DNA of 64,000 nucleotides. Origin: Pseudopedobacter beijingensis (GTDB taxonomy: Bacteria; Bacteroidota; Bacteroidia; Sphingobacteriales; Sphingobacteriaceae). The stretch lies in contig NZ_JBHUDG010000018.1 of assembly GCF_042678145.1 (NCBI RefSeq), positions 105,564 to 169,563 of the forward strand. Reading direction: 5' to 3'. The notes beneath the pieces were generated by a model, which saw nothing but the letters and a program-made list of their open reading frames with translations, did not search any database and was not told where the DNA came from. Position numbers and translations under genes: made by a program. Positions within the stretch are counted from its first letter, which is position 1. Each line of letters starts with the position of its first letter. Of this stretch, positions 26,814-34,636 are shown in pieces.

Positions 26814-27362
26814 CTATTGCAACGGGTTTTCTTCATCAGCAACAGAAAATTCCTGAGAAGTATTTCCAATATCTTTATTAAGCTCATAGATAGAAGCATA
26901 AGAAGCGTCTTTACCACCAGCCAGGGTAACTTTATCCAGTAAAGTTAACGCTAATTTTTCTTCCTCTCTCTGCTCGGCTACCAACCATTGTAAAAAATTA
27001 AAAGTTGCCCAATCTTTTTCCGAAACACTTATATCTACTAAAGAATAAATGGCTTCCGTATTCTCAATTTCTTGTTTAAGTACCATTTCAAAACACTCTT
27101 TAATGTTTTTAGGCTCTGGTTTTGGTTTTGCTATAGCTTCTATGGTTACCTTTCCTCCACGCTCCTGAATATATTCCATTATCTTGGCCATGTGCACTCG
27201 CTCTTCCTGGCTATGTTTAATAAGAAAAGACGAAATGCCATCAAGCGCTTCATTGTCTGCCCAACTAGATAACATGAGATAAACCTGAGAAGAATAAGCT
27301 TCCAATGTTACCTGATCATTTAAAGCTTTAGCCATTGTGGCTGATAATCTGTTAGTTTTCAT
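26814..27362 (-). CDS. ftnA: Ferritin
   Basis: The 182-residue four-helix protein has the non-heme ferritin ferroxidase ligands in YSSQVYLMLSSWAD, KHSQEERVHMAKIMEYI and the third-helix QEIENTEAIY. It stores iron in a 24-mer in the cytoplasm. An Rrf2-type regulator with a cysteine cluster is encoded 57 bases upstream in the same direction, so iron or redox control of the pair is plausible. The C-terminal tail (EEFSVADEENPLQ-like) is a little longer than in E. coli FtnA. Confidence 0.92.
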   Translation of the reverse strand: MKTNRLSATMAKALNDQVTLEAYSSQVYLMLSSWADNEALDGISSFLIKHSQEERVHMAKIMEYIQERGGKVTIEAIAKPKPEPKNIKECFEMVLKQEIENTEAIYSLVDISVSEKDWATFNFLQWLVAEQREEEKLALTLLDKVTLAGGKDASYASIYELNKDIGNTSQEFSVADEENPLQ

Positions 27363-27418
27363 AAGTAAACATGATTAGTTTACTAAAAACAACGACAGAA
27401 ACATCAGATTAGTTTTAA

Positions 27419-27892
27419 TTATTTTATATCAGAATCCTCTGTAGATTTACTTTTAGGATTTAGTTTTGTTAATTCATCCTCTTTATTAATCAAATCCTGA
27501 ATACTTGTATTGCCCATAATAGTAATGCTCGCATCTCTAACTCTGGCCATCATTTCACGTATACTACAGGTTACTTCATCTTCGCATTCCTCGCATCTCT
27601 CATAAAAGTTCAAGCTAACACAAGGTAAAAGAGCTATAGGTCCATCTAAAATCCTGATAATTGCAGAAACCATAATTTCAGAAGCAGGCATGGCTAAAAA
27701 ATAACCACCACCAGCGCCCATTCTGCTGGCCAATATACGTCCCCTTTTCAAATCCAGTAAAATAGCCTCTAAGAAACGCTTCGGAAGCTTTTCCTGTTGC
27801 GCTATCTCAGCAATCAACATAGGTTTGTTATCTTTATTCTTGGCTAGTGCAATTAGAGCTTTAACTGCGTATTTCGTTTTTTTGGTTAACAA
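27419..27892 (-). CDS. Rrf2-family transcriptional regulator, TTG start
   Basis: The 157-residue protein has a winged helix N-terminus (MLTKKTKYAVKALIALAKN, LPKRFLEAILLDLKRGRIL, GAGGGYFL). Four cysteines at 91, 100, 103 and 109 are in the position used by IscR/NsrR/CymR relatives, so it probably senses Fe-S, NO or redox state. The start is TTG: no in-frame ATG or GTG lies upstream, and an AAGGAG sequence sits 7 bases before it. A TATTTTTG box lies just ahead on the minus strand (27917-27910). It precedes the ferritin gene. Confidence 0.88.
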   Translation of the reverse strand: MLTKKTKYAVKALIALAKNKDNKPMLIAEIAQQEKLPKRFLEAILLDLKRGRILASRMGAGGGYFLAMPASEIMVSAIIRILDGPIALLPCVSLNFYERCEECEDEVTCSIREMMARVRDASITIMGNTSIQDLINKEDELTKLNPKSKSTEDSDIK

Positions 27893-27909
27893 ATCACATC
27901 TCCTTTTTG

Positions 27910-27917
27910 CAAAAATA
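27910..27917 (-). promoter_or_regulatory. -7 box of the Rrf2 gene
   Basis: TATTTTTG on the minus strand matches TAnnTTTG exactly, 18 bases before the TTG start. The implied 5' leader is very short, with the Shine-Dalgarno-like sequence near its end. Confidence 0.5.
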
Positions 27918-27983
27918 TCATTTTTTTTAAATCAATAGCTAAAATCAAATTTTTCATATAGTTCTCAATTTAGAAATAGATAC

Positions 27984-27991
27984 TAAATTTG
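27984..27991 (+). promoter_or_regulatory. -7 box of the MaoC-like gene
   Basis: TAAATTTG matches TAnnTTTG exactly, 30 bases before the ATG at 28022. Confidence 0.55.
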
Positions 27992-28021
27992 CAACTCGAA
28001 ATTTAACATAGAATTATTTAT

Positions 28022-28483
28022 ATGCTAACAATTACAAACTACGAGGATTTTGCTAAGTATCTGGGGCAGGAGCTAGGTAGCTCATCTTTTCATAAGATAT
28101 CACAAGAGCAGATCAATGTATTTGCAGACGCTACATTAGATCATCAATGGATTCATATAGATGCTGATAGAGCTAAAAGCGAAAGCCCTTTTCAAACAAC
28201 CATTGCACACGGTTATCTTACATTATCGCTAATTCCTTACTTGTGGAAACAGATTGTTGAGGTTAAAAACCTTAAAATGGAAATCAATTACGGTATAGAA
28301 AGCCTTAGATTTGCGCAGGCAGTTACTGTAAATAGCGAAGTACGTTTAAAAGCAAAATTGGTAAACATTGCTAATCTTAGAGGGGTAACCAAATCTACTA
28401 TAGGCATAGAAATGGAAATTAAAGATCAAAAGAAACCTGCATTTACAGGCGAGGTTGTCTTTTTATACCATTTTAATAGCTAA
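28022..28483 (+). CDS. MaoC-like hotdog dehydratase
   Basis: The 153-residue protein has the MaoC/(R)-specific enoyl-CoA hydratase motif at about 30-65: ADATLDHQWIHIDADRAKSE followed by TIAHGYLTLSL. This contains the Asp and His that hydrate the double bond of enoyl-CoA or enoyl-ACP. The single hotdog domain should dimerise. It is monocistronic, between the Rrf2 gene (divergent) and a long gap, and has a hairpin after its stop. The physiological substrate is unknown. Confidence 0.9.
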   Translation: MLTITNYEDFAKYLGQELGSSSFHKISQEQINVFADATLDHQWIHIDADRAKSESPFQTTIAHGYLTLSLIPYLWKQIVEVKNLKMEINYGIESLRFAQAVTVNSEVRLKAKLVNIANLRGVTKSTIGIEMEIKDQKKPAFTGEVVFLYHFNS

Positions 28484-28850
28484 ACAATCTTTTGGGATAG
28501 ATAAGTGTCTGAAATAAAGCTTATTTATCCCTAATTTATTCTTTATTATTATCCATTCCAGATCTCATTTGTTGTGCTTATTAGTTAGTTAATTTGCTTA
28601 TTACGTATTTTTTGATTATATTCGCCAATATGCAAAAAAAATTAAAAAGTATTTTAATCTTTTCTAATATAAAAAAACTTCACTTTTTAAAAGGTAGAAA
28701 CTACCCCTTTTTTGAGCCTTAGCTAATTAGTAAAACACTTATAACAATAGCTTTATTAATTGATATATACATTTATCTTTTGATAAGGCTGTAATTCTAT
28801 TGCCTTCTTAAGGGCAATTTTTATATAAATACAACTAACATTTTAATATT
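28484..28850 (+). other. Intergenic region with two hairpins before the monooxygenase gene
   Basis: A hairpin (28494-28531, GGGATAGATAAG pairing with CTTATTTATCCC) follows the MaoC-like stop and probably ends that transcript. A small hairpin with ATTGCC/GGCAAT arms (28799-28818) followed by TTTTTATAT lies 32 bases before the monooxygenase ATG and could act as a leader element. No gene is visible between them. Confidence 0.45.
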
Positions 28851-30236
28851 ATGAGTTTTAAAGTAGGAATTATTGGAGCAGGTCCAAGTGGTTTAGCAAT
28901 GTTGCGCGCATTTGAATCTGAACAAAAGAAAGGAAATGAAATTCCAGAAATTAAATGTTTCGAGAAACAGGATAACTGGGGCGGAATGTGGAATTATACA
29001 TGGAGGACAGGAGTAGGTAAATATGGAGAACCATTACACGGGAGTATGTACCGTTATCTTTGGTCTAACGGTCCTAAAGAGTGTCTGGAGTTCTCGGACT
29101 ACACCTTTTCAGAGCATTTTGGAAAACCCATTTCATCTTATCCTCCCCGAGAAGTATTATTCGATTATATCGAAGGACGGATAAAACAAAGTAACGCCAG
29201 AAAATACATCAAATTCAATACCGTGGCCAGATGGGTAGATTATGATGAAGAAAGCAAAACTTTCAGAGTTATATTTGATGACTTGGCTAATAACAGGACT
29301 TTTGAAGAAGTTTTTGATTATTTAATAGTAGCTACCGGCCATTTTTCCACCCCGAATATGCCTTATTTTAAAGGTATAGATAAATTTCCGGGAGCGGTAA
29401 TGCATGCCCATGACTTTAGAGGTGCCGATCAATTTTCCGGAAAAGACATTCTGCTGGTAGGTAGTAGTTATTCTGCTGAAGATATAGGTGTACAATGTTA
29501 TAAACACGGAGTAAATTCGGTAACCATATCTTACAGATCAAATCCAATAGGCTGTAAATGGCCTGAAGAAATAAAAGAAGTGGCGCTATTAACTCATTTT
29601 GAAGGCGATACGGCATATTTTAAAGACGGAAGTTCCAAGAGATTTGATGCCGTGGTTTTTTGCACTGGTTATCAGCATAAATTCCCATTTCTGCCCGACT
29701 CACTTCGCTTAAAAACCAAAAACTGCTTATATCCGGACAAACTATATAAAGGAATAATTTTTAACGAAGCTACCAATCTACTGTATTTAGGTATGCAAGA
29801 CCAGTACTACACCTTCAATATGTTTGACGCACAAGCATGGTTTGCAAGAGATTATATGCTAGGAAGAGTAGCTATTCCAGATAAACTGGAACGCGAAAAA
29901 GACATTAAAGAATGGATGGATAATGAAGCTAGAACCGTTTCAGGGGATGACCATATTGATTTCCAAACCGCATATATTAAGGACCTCATGAATAATACAG
30001 ATTATCCTGATTTTAATCTGGACAAAGTTGCAGATTTATTTAAATCGTGGTTAAAAGACAAAGAGGATAATATACTTACCTATAGAGATAAAGTATATCA
30101 ATCTGTAATGGATGATGTACACGCAGAAAAACATCACACCCCGTGGATTAAGGAATTGGACGATAGCTACGAGAGATTCTTTGAAGAGGAAGAAGTTGCA
30201 GATGAAGCGGAAATAAGCAGAGTCAACTATTATTAA
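28851..30236 (+). CDS. tmm: Flavin-containing monooxygenase, trimethylamine monooxygenase-like
   Basis: The 461-residue protein has the FAD-binding GxGxxG at 9-14 (GAGPSG), the FMO fingerprint FPGAVMHAHDF at 179-189 and the NADPH-binding GSSYSA at 204-209. Stretches such as WNYTWRTG, MYRYLWSNGPKECLEF, SYPPREVL, GMQDQYYTFNMFDAQAW and HHTPWI are those I associate with bacterial trimethylamine monooxygenase (Tmm). That enzyme oxidises trimethylamine to its N-oxide using NADPH and oxygen. The length is right for Tmm. No trimethylamine transport or demethylation genes lie nearby, so the product may serve as an osmolyte or be excreted; this is inference. Other amine or sulfide substrates remain possible. 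Confidence 0.82.
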   Translation: MSFKVGIIGAGPSGLAMLRAFESEQKKGNEIPEIKCFEKQDNWGGMWNYTWRTGVGKYGEPLHGSMYRYLWSNGPKECLEFSDYTFSEHFGKPISSYPPREVLFDYIEGRIKQSNARKYIKFNTVARWVDYDEESKTFRVIFDDLANNRTFEEVFDYLIVATGHFSTPNMPYFKGIDKFPGAVMHAHDFRGADQFSGKDILLVGSSYSAEDIGVQCYKHGVNSVTISYRSNPIGCKWPEEIKEVALLTHFEGDTAYFKDGSSKRFDAVVFCTGYQHKFPFLPDSLRLKTKNCLYPDKLYKGIIFNEATNLLYLGMQDQYYTFNMFDAQAWFARDYMLGRVAIPDKLEREKDIKEWMDNEARTVSGDDHIDFQTAYIKDLMNNTDYPDFNLDKVADLFKSWLKDKEDNILTYRDKVYQSVMDDVHAEKHHTPWIKELDDSYERFFEEEEVADEAEISRVNYY

Positions 30237-30253
30237 ATTTCTTTGAAAATAAA

Positions 30254-30303
30254 TGCCGTTCTGTTTGATGATGTTACATATTTAACTGGTAAACAGAACG
30301 GCA
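30254..30303. repeat. Perfect 13-bp inverted repeat after tmm
   Basis: TGCCGTTCTGTTT (30254-30266) and AAACAGAACGGCA (30291-30303) are perfect arms around a 24-base loop, starting 17 bases after the tmm stop. No T-run follows on the plus strand, so it is not a canonical terminator; it may protect the mRNA end or bind a protein. Confidence 0.7.
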
Positions 30304-30331
30304 AATTAGTGCTAAATACCCAGATCTTTTC

Positions 30332-30339
30332 TAATTTTG
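30332..30339 (+). promoter_or_regulatory. -7 box of the META-domain lipoprotein gene
   Basis: TAATTTTG matches TAnnTTTG exactly. It lies inside the longest open frame (from 30243), which supports a later translation start. Confidence 0.55.
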
Positions 30340-30395
30340 CATACTCTGAACAAAACACACAGATGATTGTTCTTATGAAAAATAAAGTCAAGATT

Positions 30396-30833
30396 ATGAA
30401 AAAAATAATTATAATGAGCGTAATTGCCTTATCAGCAGTGTTAACAAGTTGCTCAAATAAACTAAAAGAATTAAGTAACGGCAGTAAAATAGATCCTAAA
30501 ATAGAAGGTGAGTGGGAACTTACCTATATTACAGGACCCAGAATTACTTTTGATGGTTTATACCCAAATAGAAAACCAGCACTTAATTTCAATTTAAAAG
30601 ATGCAAAAATAAGCGGTAATACAAGCTGTAACTCGTTAACCGGAGAAATAAAAGCCGATGGTCAAAAGATTGACTTTAAAAAAGGATTAGCTACTACAAA
30701 AATGTTTTGCGAAGGAACAGGAGAATATACTTTCTTAAAGATGCTAGATCAGGTAGAAACCTATACAATTAAAGACAACGTACTTAGTTTTTCTTCCAGT
30801 CTGGGAGAGATTATGAAATTTAAGAAGAAGTAA
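30396..30833 (+). CDS. META-domain lipoprotein (HslJ-like)
   Basis: The frame is open from 30243, but the signal sequence MKKIIIMSVIALSAVLTSC begins at 30396, and the promoter box at 30332 also favours a downstream start; ATG 30375 is an alternative. The mature lipoprotein (Cys19 onward) carries a META domain (about 35-140; IEGEWELTYITGPR, GNTSCNSLTGEIKADG, TTKMFCEGTGEYTFLKML). In relatives such as HslJ this domain is linked to envelope stress or antibiotic tolerance, but no biochemical role is established. It is monocistronic. Confidence 0.82.
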   Translation: MKKIIIMSVIALSAVLTSCSNKLKELSNGSKIDPKIEGEWELTYITGPRITFDGLYPNRKPALNFNLKDAKISGNTSCNSLTGEIKADGQKIDFKKGLATTKMFCEGTGEYTFLKMLDQVETYTIKDNVLSFSSSLGEIMKFKKK

Positions 30834-31051
30834 TATCTAGGATATTAAATACATCAATAAAATGTCTGAAAAGCTCTGTTCTAAAATTGAGTATTTTCAG
30901 GCATTTTAAATTTTTATACATATTTAAACCCAATATTTTATAGCAGCTAGTATAATGGCTAACTAGAATCCATAACTTTAAAATATAATTTTCCAGGTGC
31001 TTTATATGAAAATCACCATTTTTACGTTTTAGAATTTTAGAATTTTACTCA

Positions 31052-31786
31052 ATGAGTTTTTCAAAGCTATCCGCTTTTTACATTTTAAGTCTATTTATTT
31101 TTACAGGTTGTTCATCTGTATATATGCCCAATGTTCCGGTAGTTCCCATGTTCACAGGTAAAGGTCAGTTACATGTAGGTGGCCATACCAGTATTAAGGG
31201 CAATTTAAGTGGTAATGTAGCTGTTTCCCTTTCAGACCATTTCGCTGTTTTTGCCAATGGTTCAACTTTAAAAAACATGGCCACCAGAAAAGATGTCCAA
31301 CAGCAGACCTGGGAAGTGGGGGTAGGGTACTTTGATAATTTTGGAATAAAAAAAAACAGGGTTTTTGAAGTGTATGCCGGTTACGGAAAAGGATCTACAG
31401 ATAAAATATTTAAAGATTATACCTATGCAGGGTCGATACCTACAGAAATATTGGATGTAGACTTAAGTAAAGTTTTTGTACAGGTAAATTATAGCTCTAT
31501 AAAAAAGCATAAACTCAAGTTGTTTGGAGAAGACTATCCTATAAATTATGGTACGGCTTTACGTTTAAGCCATGTTGCTATGCAAGATTTTAAGATTAAC
31601 GGTACAGATCATCCAACAGAATATAATGTACTGGTAGAACCTATATTCTTCACCAGAATGGAAGTTGCTAAAAATCTGCAGCTCCAATATTCAAACGGGA
31701 TGAATATAGGACTTATAAGCAGAGGTTATCTGAAAGCAGGGAATACTGTTTTTACACTAGGTGTAGTATATACTTTAGGTAAATAA
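31052..31786 (+). CDS. Putative outer membrane lipoprotein, function unknown
   Basis: The 244-residue protein has a lipobox ending at Cys20 (FIFTGCSS). The rest is rich in beta strands with alternating residues (GGHTSIKGNLSGNVAVSLSDHFAVFANG, FEVYAGYGKGS, GLISRGYLKAGNTVFTLGVVYTLGK), as in small barrel-like proteins. I do not recognise a named family. It follows the META lipoprotein after 218 bases that show no clear element. Confidence 0.7.
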   Translation: MSFSKLSAFYILSLFIFTGCSSVYMPNVPVVPMFTGKGQLHVGGHTSIKGNLSGNVAVSLSDHFAVFANGSTLKNMATRKDVQQQTWEVGVGYFDNFGIKKNRVFEVYAGYGKGSTDKIFKDYTYAGSIPTEILDVDLSKVFVQVNYSSIKKHKLKLFGEDYPINYGTALRLSHVAMQDFKINGTDHPTEYNVLVEPIFFTRMEVAKNLQLQYSNGMNIGLISRGYLKAGNTVFTLGVVYTLGK

Positions 31787-31812
31787 ACAACTGACTCTAA
31801 ATACAAAGACTG

Positions 31813-32532
31813 TTAATTTCCTGATAAGGTTAATCTGGCAAGATATTGGTCATTGCCATCCTCAAAAAGTATTTCCATCTCATAACCTGTACTTTGGGCA
31901 ATATCCAGCATCAGCTCTCTGTCCAGATACACCCACGAAAACCACTCGCCCTTTTTTCCTTTATATTCGTATTGGTAGTCTATCTCTCCGTAATAACCAC
32001 CATCCAGATAAGGTTTATTTTCATATAAATAAGCAACGTCAGAAGAGTCAAACAATATCTGGCCATTAGGTTTCAAAAGCTTTTTGGCATGCTCCAGAAA
32101 AACCTCAACCTGATCTGCATATTCGCAAAAGCCTATGCCATTCATCATCAGTAACAAAGTATCAAACTGCTGGTCAACATAATTAAAAATATTCTGATTT
32201 AAAATATGCTTAATACCTCTCCATTTCATAACTTCACAAGCCCCGGCAGATATTTCCAATGCAGTTACATCTAAACCACGTTTTTGAAGAACCAAACTAA
32301 TAGCACCGGCACCGGCACCAATATCCAAAACCTTTCCTTTGCACAAACGAATAGCTAGTAATTCCAGATCGCTCAGTTCATATTCTTTCCTGAAAAAAAC
32401 ATCAGCAGGCATATTTTCAGCTTCAGCATAACTATTATGTAGCCAAACATCATCTAAATTATCGCCACTATGGTAATAGTCTTTTAAAAAATCACCGTAT
32501 ATATCGTTAATCATTACCGTAAGAAATATCAA
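31813..32532 (-). CDS. Class I SAM-dependent methyltransferase
   Basis: The 239-residue protein contains motif I KVLDIGAGAGAISLVL, motif II DVTALEISAGACEVMKWRG and a post-motif LLLMMNGIGFCEYADQVEVF, typical of the Methyltransf_25/UbiE-like fold. The acceptor is unknown. It is transcribed leftward, convergent with the lipoprotein gene and divergent from DUF3820 (42-base gap). Confidence 0.87.
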   Translation of the reverse strand: MIFLTVMINDIYGDFLKDYYHSGDNLDDVWLHNSYAEAENMPADVFFRKEYELSDLELLAIRLCKGKVLDIGAGAGAISLVLQKRGLDVTALEISAGACEVMKWRGIKHILNQNIFNYVDQQFDTLLLMMNGIGFCEYADQVEVFLEHAKKLLKPNGQILFDSSDVAYLYENKPYLDGGYYGEIDYQYEYKGKKGEWFSWVYLDRELMLDIAQSTGYEMEILFEDGNDQYLARLTLSGN

Positions 32533-32574
32533 ATTAATGTTTCAACTCTCTTAAAATATAGCTTATTTTGAACC

Positions 32575-32799
32575 ATGGATCCTAAGATTTTAGTTGACTT
32601 AGTCAAGGTAAAAATGCCTTTCGGCAAATATAAAGATTATTTGTTGTGTAACTTACCTGTAAGTTATCTGGAATGGATGCACTCTAAAGGATGGCCTGCA
32701 GGAAAGCTAGGGCAACAATTAGCCACCATTTACGAAATAAAGATAAATGGTCTGGATTATATATTAAAACCTCTTAAAGAAGGAAAGTTTAATGTATAA
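32575..32799 (+). CDS. DUF3820 family protein
   Basis: The 74-residue protein has the compact DUF3820 signature KMPFGKYKDYLLCNLPVSYL followed by EWMHSKGWPAGKLGQQLATIYE. The domain occurs alone or attached to exonucleases; its role is not settled. The gene is short but complete and convergent with mgtE, whose stop is 9 bases away. Confidence 0.85.
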   Translation: MDPKILVDLVKVKMPFGKYKDYLLCNLPVSYLEWMHSKGWPAGKLGQQLATIYEIKINGLDYILKPLKEGKFNV

Positions 32800-32808
32800 T
32801 ATAACAGT

Positions 32809-34125
32809 TTACAGTACTTTTCCGGTAAGGAAGAAAGCCGCAACAGAAAAATAAATAATTAATCCGGTAACATCTACCAGTGTAGCTACAAAAGGAGCGG
32901 AAGCTGTTGCCGGGTCTAAACCTATTTTTCTCAATATAAAAGGTATAAGAGAACCCGAAAGAGAGCCCCATAATACAATAAACACCAAAGATACAGATAC
33001 GCTTAAAGCTACCCAAAACCAGTGTAAACCATAATCATAAATACCAGCTTCCTGCCAAATAAAAATTCTTAAAAAACCAATAATACCAAGGATAAGGCCA
33101 AGTATAACTCCTGAAAATATCTCTTTTCGCATCACATACCACCAGTTTTTTAGCTTTATTTCGCCCAGTGCCATTGCCCTGATAATTAATGAAGCTGCTT
33201 GAGAACCAGAGTTACCTCCACTGGATATAATTAGAGGTACAAACAATGCTAAAACTACAGCCTTTTCTATTTCTTCATCGTAATGTGCCATAGCAGACGC
33301 TGTAAGCATTTCACTTAAAAAAAGGATAACCAACCAACCAGCTCTTTTACGAACCAGTTCAATCATCGATGTTTTGGTATAAGAAAGATCTAAGCCCTCA
33401 ACCCCTCCAAATTTCTGAATATCCTCGGTATCACGTTCTGTAATTTTGTCCAGAATATCGTCAAACGTAACTATACCAATAAGCACTCCGTTTTCTGTAA
33501 TAATAGGTAAAGCACTCCGGTCATACTTTTCAAAAATATCAAAAGCTGTTTCCATAGGGGTAGTACTGGTAATAGAAATAAAATTTCTATCCATTAGGTC
33601 TTGAAGTTTAGTATCAGGTTCAGCCATCAAAAGCTGACCTATACGTAAGTCATCTATCAACCTGTTGTCTTCATCTACAATATAAATGAAGTTTAAGGTC
33701 TCCGCTTTTTTACCAAAACGTTTGATATGAGAGAACACTTTACTGACTGTCCATGTAGCCCTTGCCTGTACATAATTTGGAGTCATTAAGCGGGCAATAC
33801 AATCAGCAGGATAACCCACTAAATTTAATGCCACACCTTTTTCTTCCTCGTTTAGAAGATTAATAAACCTTTTTATAATAGAGTCCGGAAAGTTTTCTAA
33901 TAGTAAGGTCCTGTCATCCGGTTCCAGATTATTCAAGACTTCGGAAAGCTCTTTATCGCCCATCCCTTTAATAATCTCTTCCTGTATCTTAAAGTCCAGA
34001 TAAGAAAAAGTCTGCGCTTTTTTCCTTCCAGGTAACATTAAATAAGCAAGATTTCTTTCCCTGGGTTTTAACGCAGTAATTTGCTCGGCAATATCAGCAG
34101 GATGCGTGTCTTGAAAATTTCTCAT
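32809..34125 (-). CDS. mgtE: Magnesium transporter MgtE
   Basis: The 438-residue protein has the MgtE order. An N-terminal superhelical domain (about 5-105; HPADIAEQITAL, LNNLEPDDRTLLLENFP) precedes two CBS domains (about 115-235; LMAEPDTKLQDLMDRNFISI, ITENGVLIGIVTFDDILD). Five membrane helices with the pore motif GGNSGSQAASLIIRAMALGEI near 305 complete it. The protein forms a dimeric magnesium channel gated by the cytosolic domain. I see no recognisable M-box riboswitch upstream. Confidence 0.93.
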   Translation of the reverse strand: MRNFQDTHPADIAEQITALKPRERNLAYLMLPGRKKAQTFSYLDFKIQEEIIKGMGDKELSEVLNNLEPDDRTLLLENFPDSIIKRFINLLNEEEKGVALNLVGYPADCIARLMTPNYVQARATWTVSKVFSHIKRFGKKAETLNFIYIVDEDNRLIDDLRIGQLLMAEPDTKLQDLMDRNFISITSTTPMETAFDIFEKYDRSALPIITENGVLIGIVTFDDILDKITERDTEDIQKFGGVEGLDLSYTKTSMIELVRKRAGWLVILFLSEMLTASAMAHYDEEIEKAVVLALFVPLIISSGGNSGSQAASLIIRAMALGEIKLKNWWYVMRKEIFSGVILGLILGIIGFLRIFIWQEAGIYDYGLHWFWVALSVSVSLVFIVLWGSLSGSLIPFILRKIGLDPATASAPFVATLVDVTGLIIYFSVAAFFLTGKVL

Positions 34126-34354
34126 CTGATGATTGTTTAAAGAGTAAAAGGCAAATAGCTAAAAAACACTTTCCAGCCTTCCGGCAGCGAAAGTACTAAA
34201 AAATAGTATCGATTATATGATTATAATAATAAAAAATAACCGATTGTTTTAAATAAGATAAGTTTGTGGTAGACATAACAGAAAGTGCTTTAAACTAACT
34301 GCTATTTAGTGTTTTGGTTTCAATAAAACCAAATAATGAGAGAAGGGAAGTGAA

Positions 34355-34546
34355 TTACTTTTCTGAAAGTAAATCAATACGAGGTTCTTCGTTAAACTTC
34401 ATGTTTTCTAAGCTGCTGTCTTCATAATCACTTGAAAATCCATTTTCATTTTTACCGGATAAAAATGCAGCTAATAATGGAAAATCCAGTAAGTTTTCTG
34501 TTTTAATACCGAAGAATTCGTTTTCTTCTAAAATAAGTACATTCAT
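34355..34546 (-). CDS. Small acidic hypothetical protein (63 aa)
   Basis: This short ORF lies between lysS and mgtE on the same strand. The peptide is acidic (MNVLILEENEFFGIKTENLL at its start) with no signal or membrane segment and no family I recognise. It begins 34 bases after the lysS terminator and a weak hairpin (34313-34333) follows its stop. Codon use and spacing fit a real gene, but evidence is limited to openness and position; no opposing gene uses this stretch. Confidence 0.45.
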   Translation of the reverse strand: MNVLILEENEFFGIKTENLLDFPLLAAFLSGKNENGFSSDYEDSSLENMKFNEEPRIDLLSEK

Positions 34547-34574
34547 AATATTATATTTTAAATTTTCACAATAA

Positions 34575-34610
34575 TAAAAATCCCCGCTTAAATATATGTT
34601 AAGCAGGGAT
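34575..34610 (-). terminator. Terminator of lysS
   Basis: On the minus strand a 12-bp stem with one mismatch (34610-34599 with 34591-34580) around GGGGAT is followed by a run of five T (34579-34575). It lies 27 bases after the lysS stop. Confidence 0.75.
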
Positions 34611-34636
34611 TAAATATTTGTTAAGTTGTTATCAGG

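Noticed and set aside
28484..28850. tRNA or structured RNA gene in the gap before tmm
   Set aside because: The hairpins are short and AT-rich and no cloverleaf or T-loop sequence is present.
30243..30395. N-terminal extension of the META-domain lipoprotein frame
   Set aside because: It contains the inverted repeat and a TAnnTTTG promoter box, and would bury the lipoprotein signal peptide inside the protein.
34126..34354. M-box magnesium riboswitch for mgtE
   Set aside because: No recognisable M-box core; only a weak 8-bp hairpin at 34313-34333.
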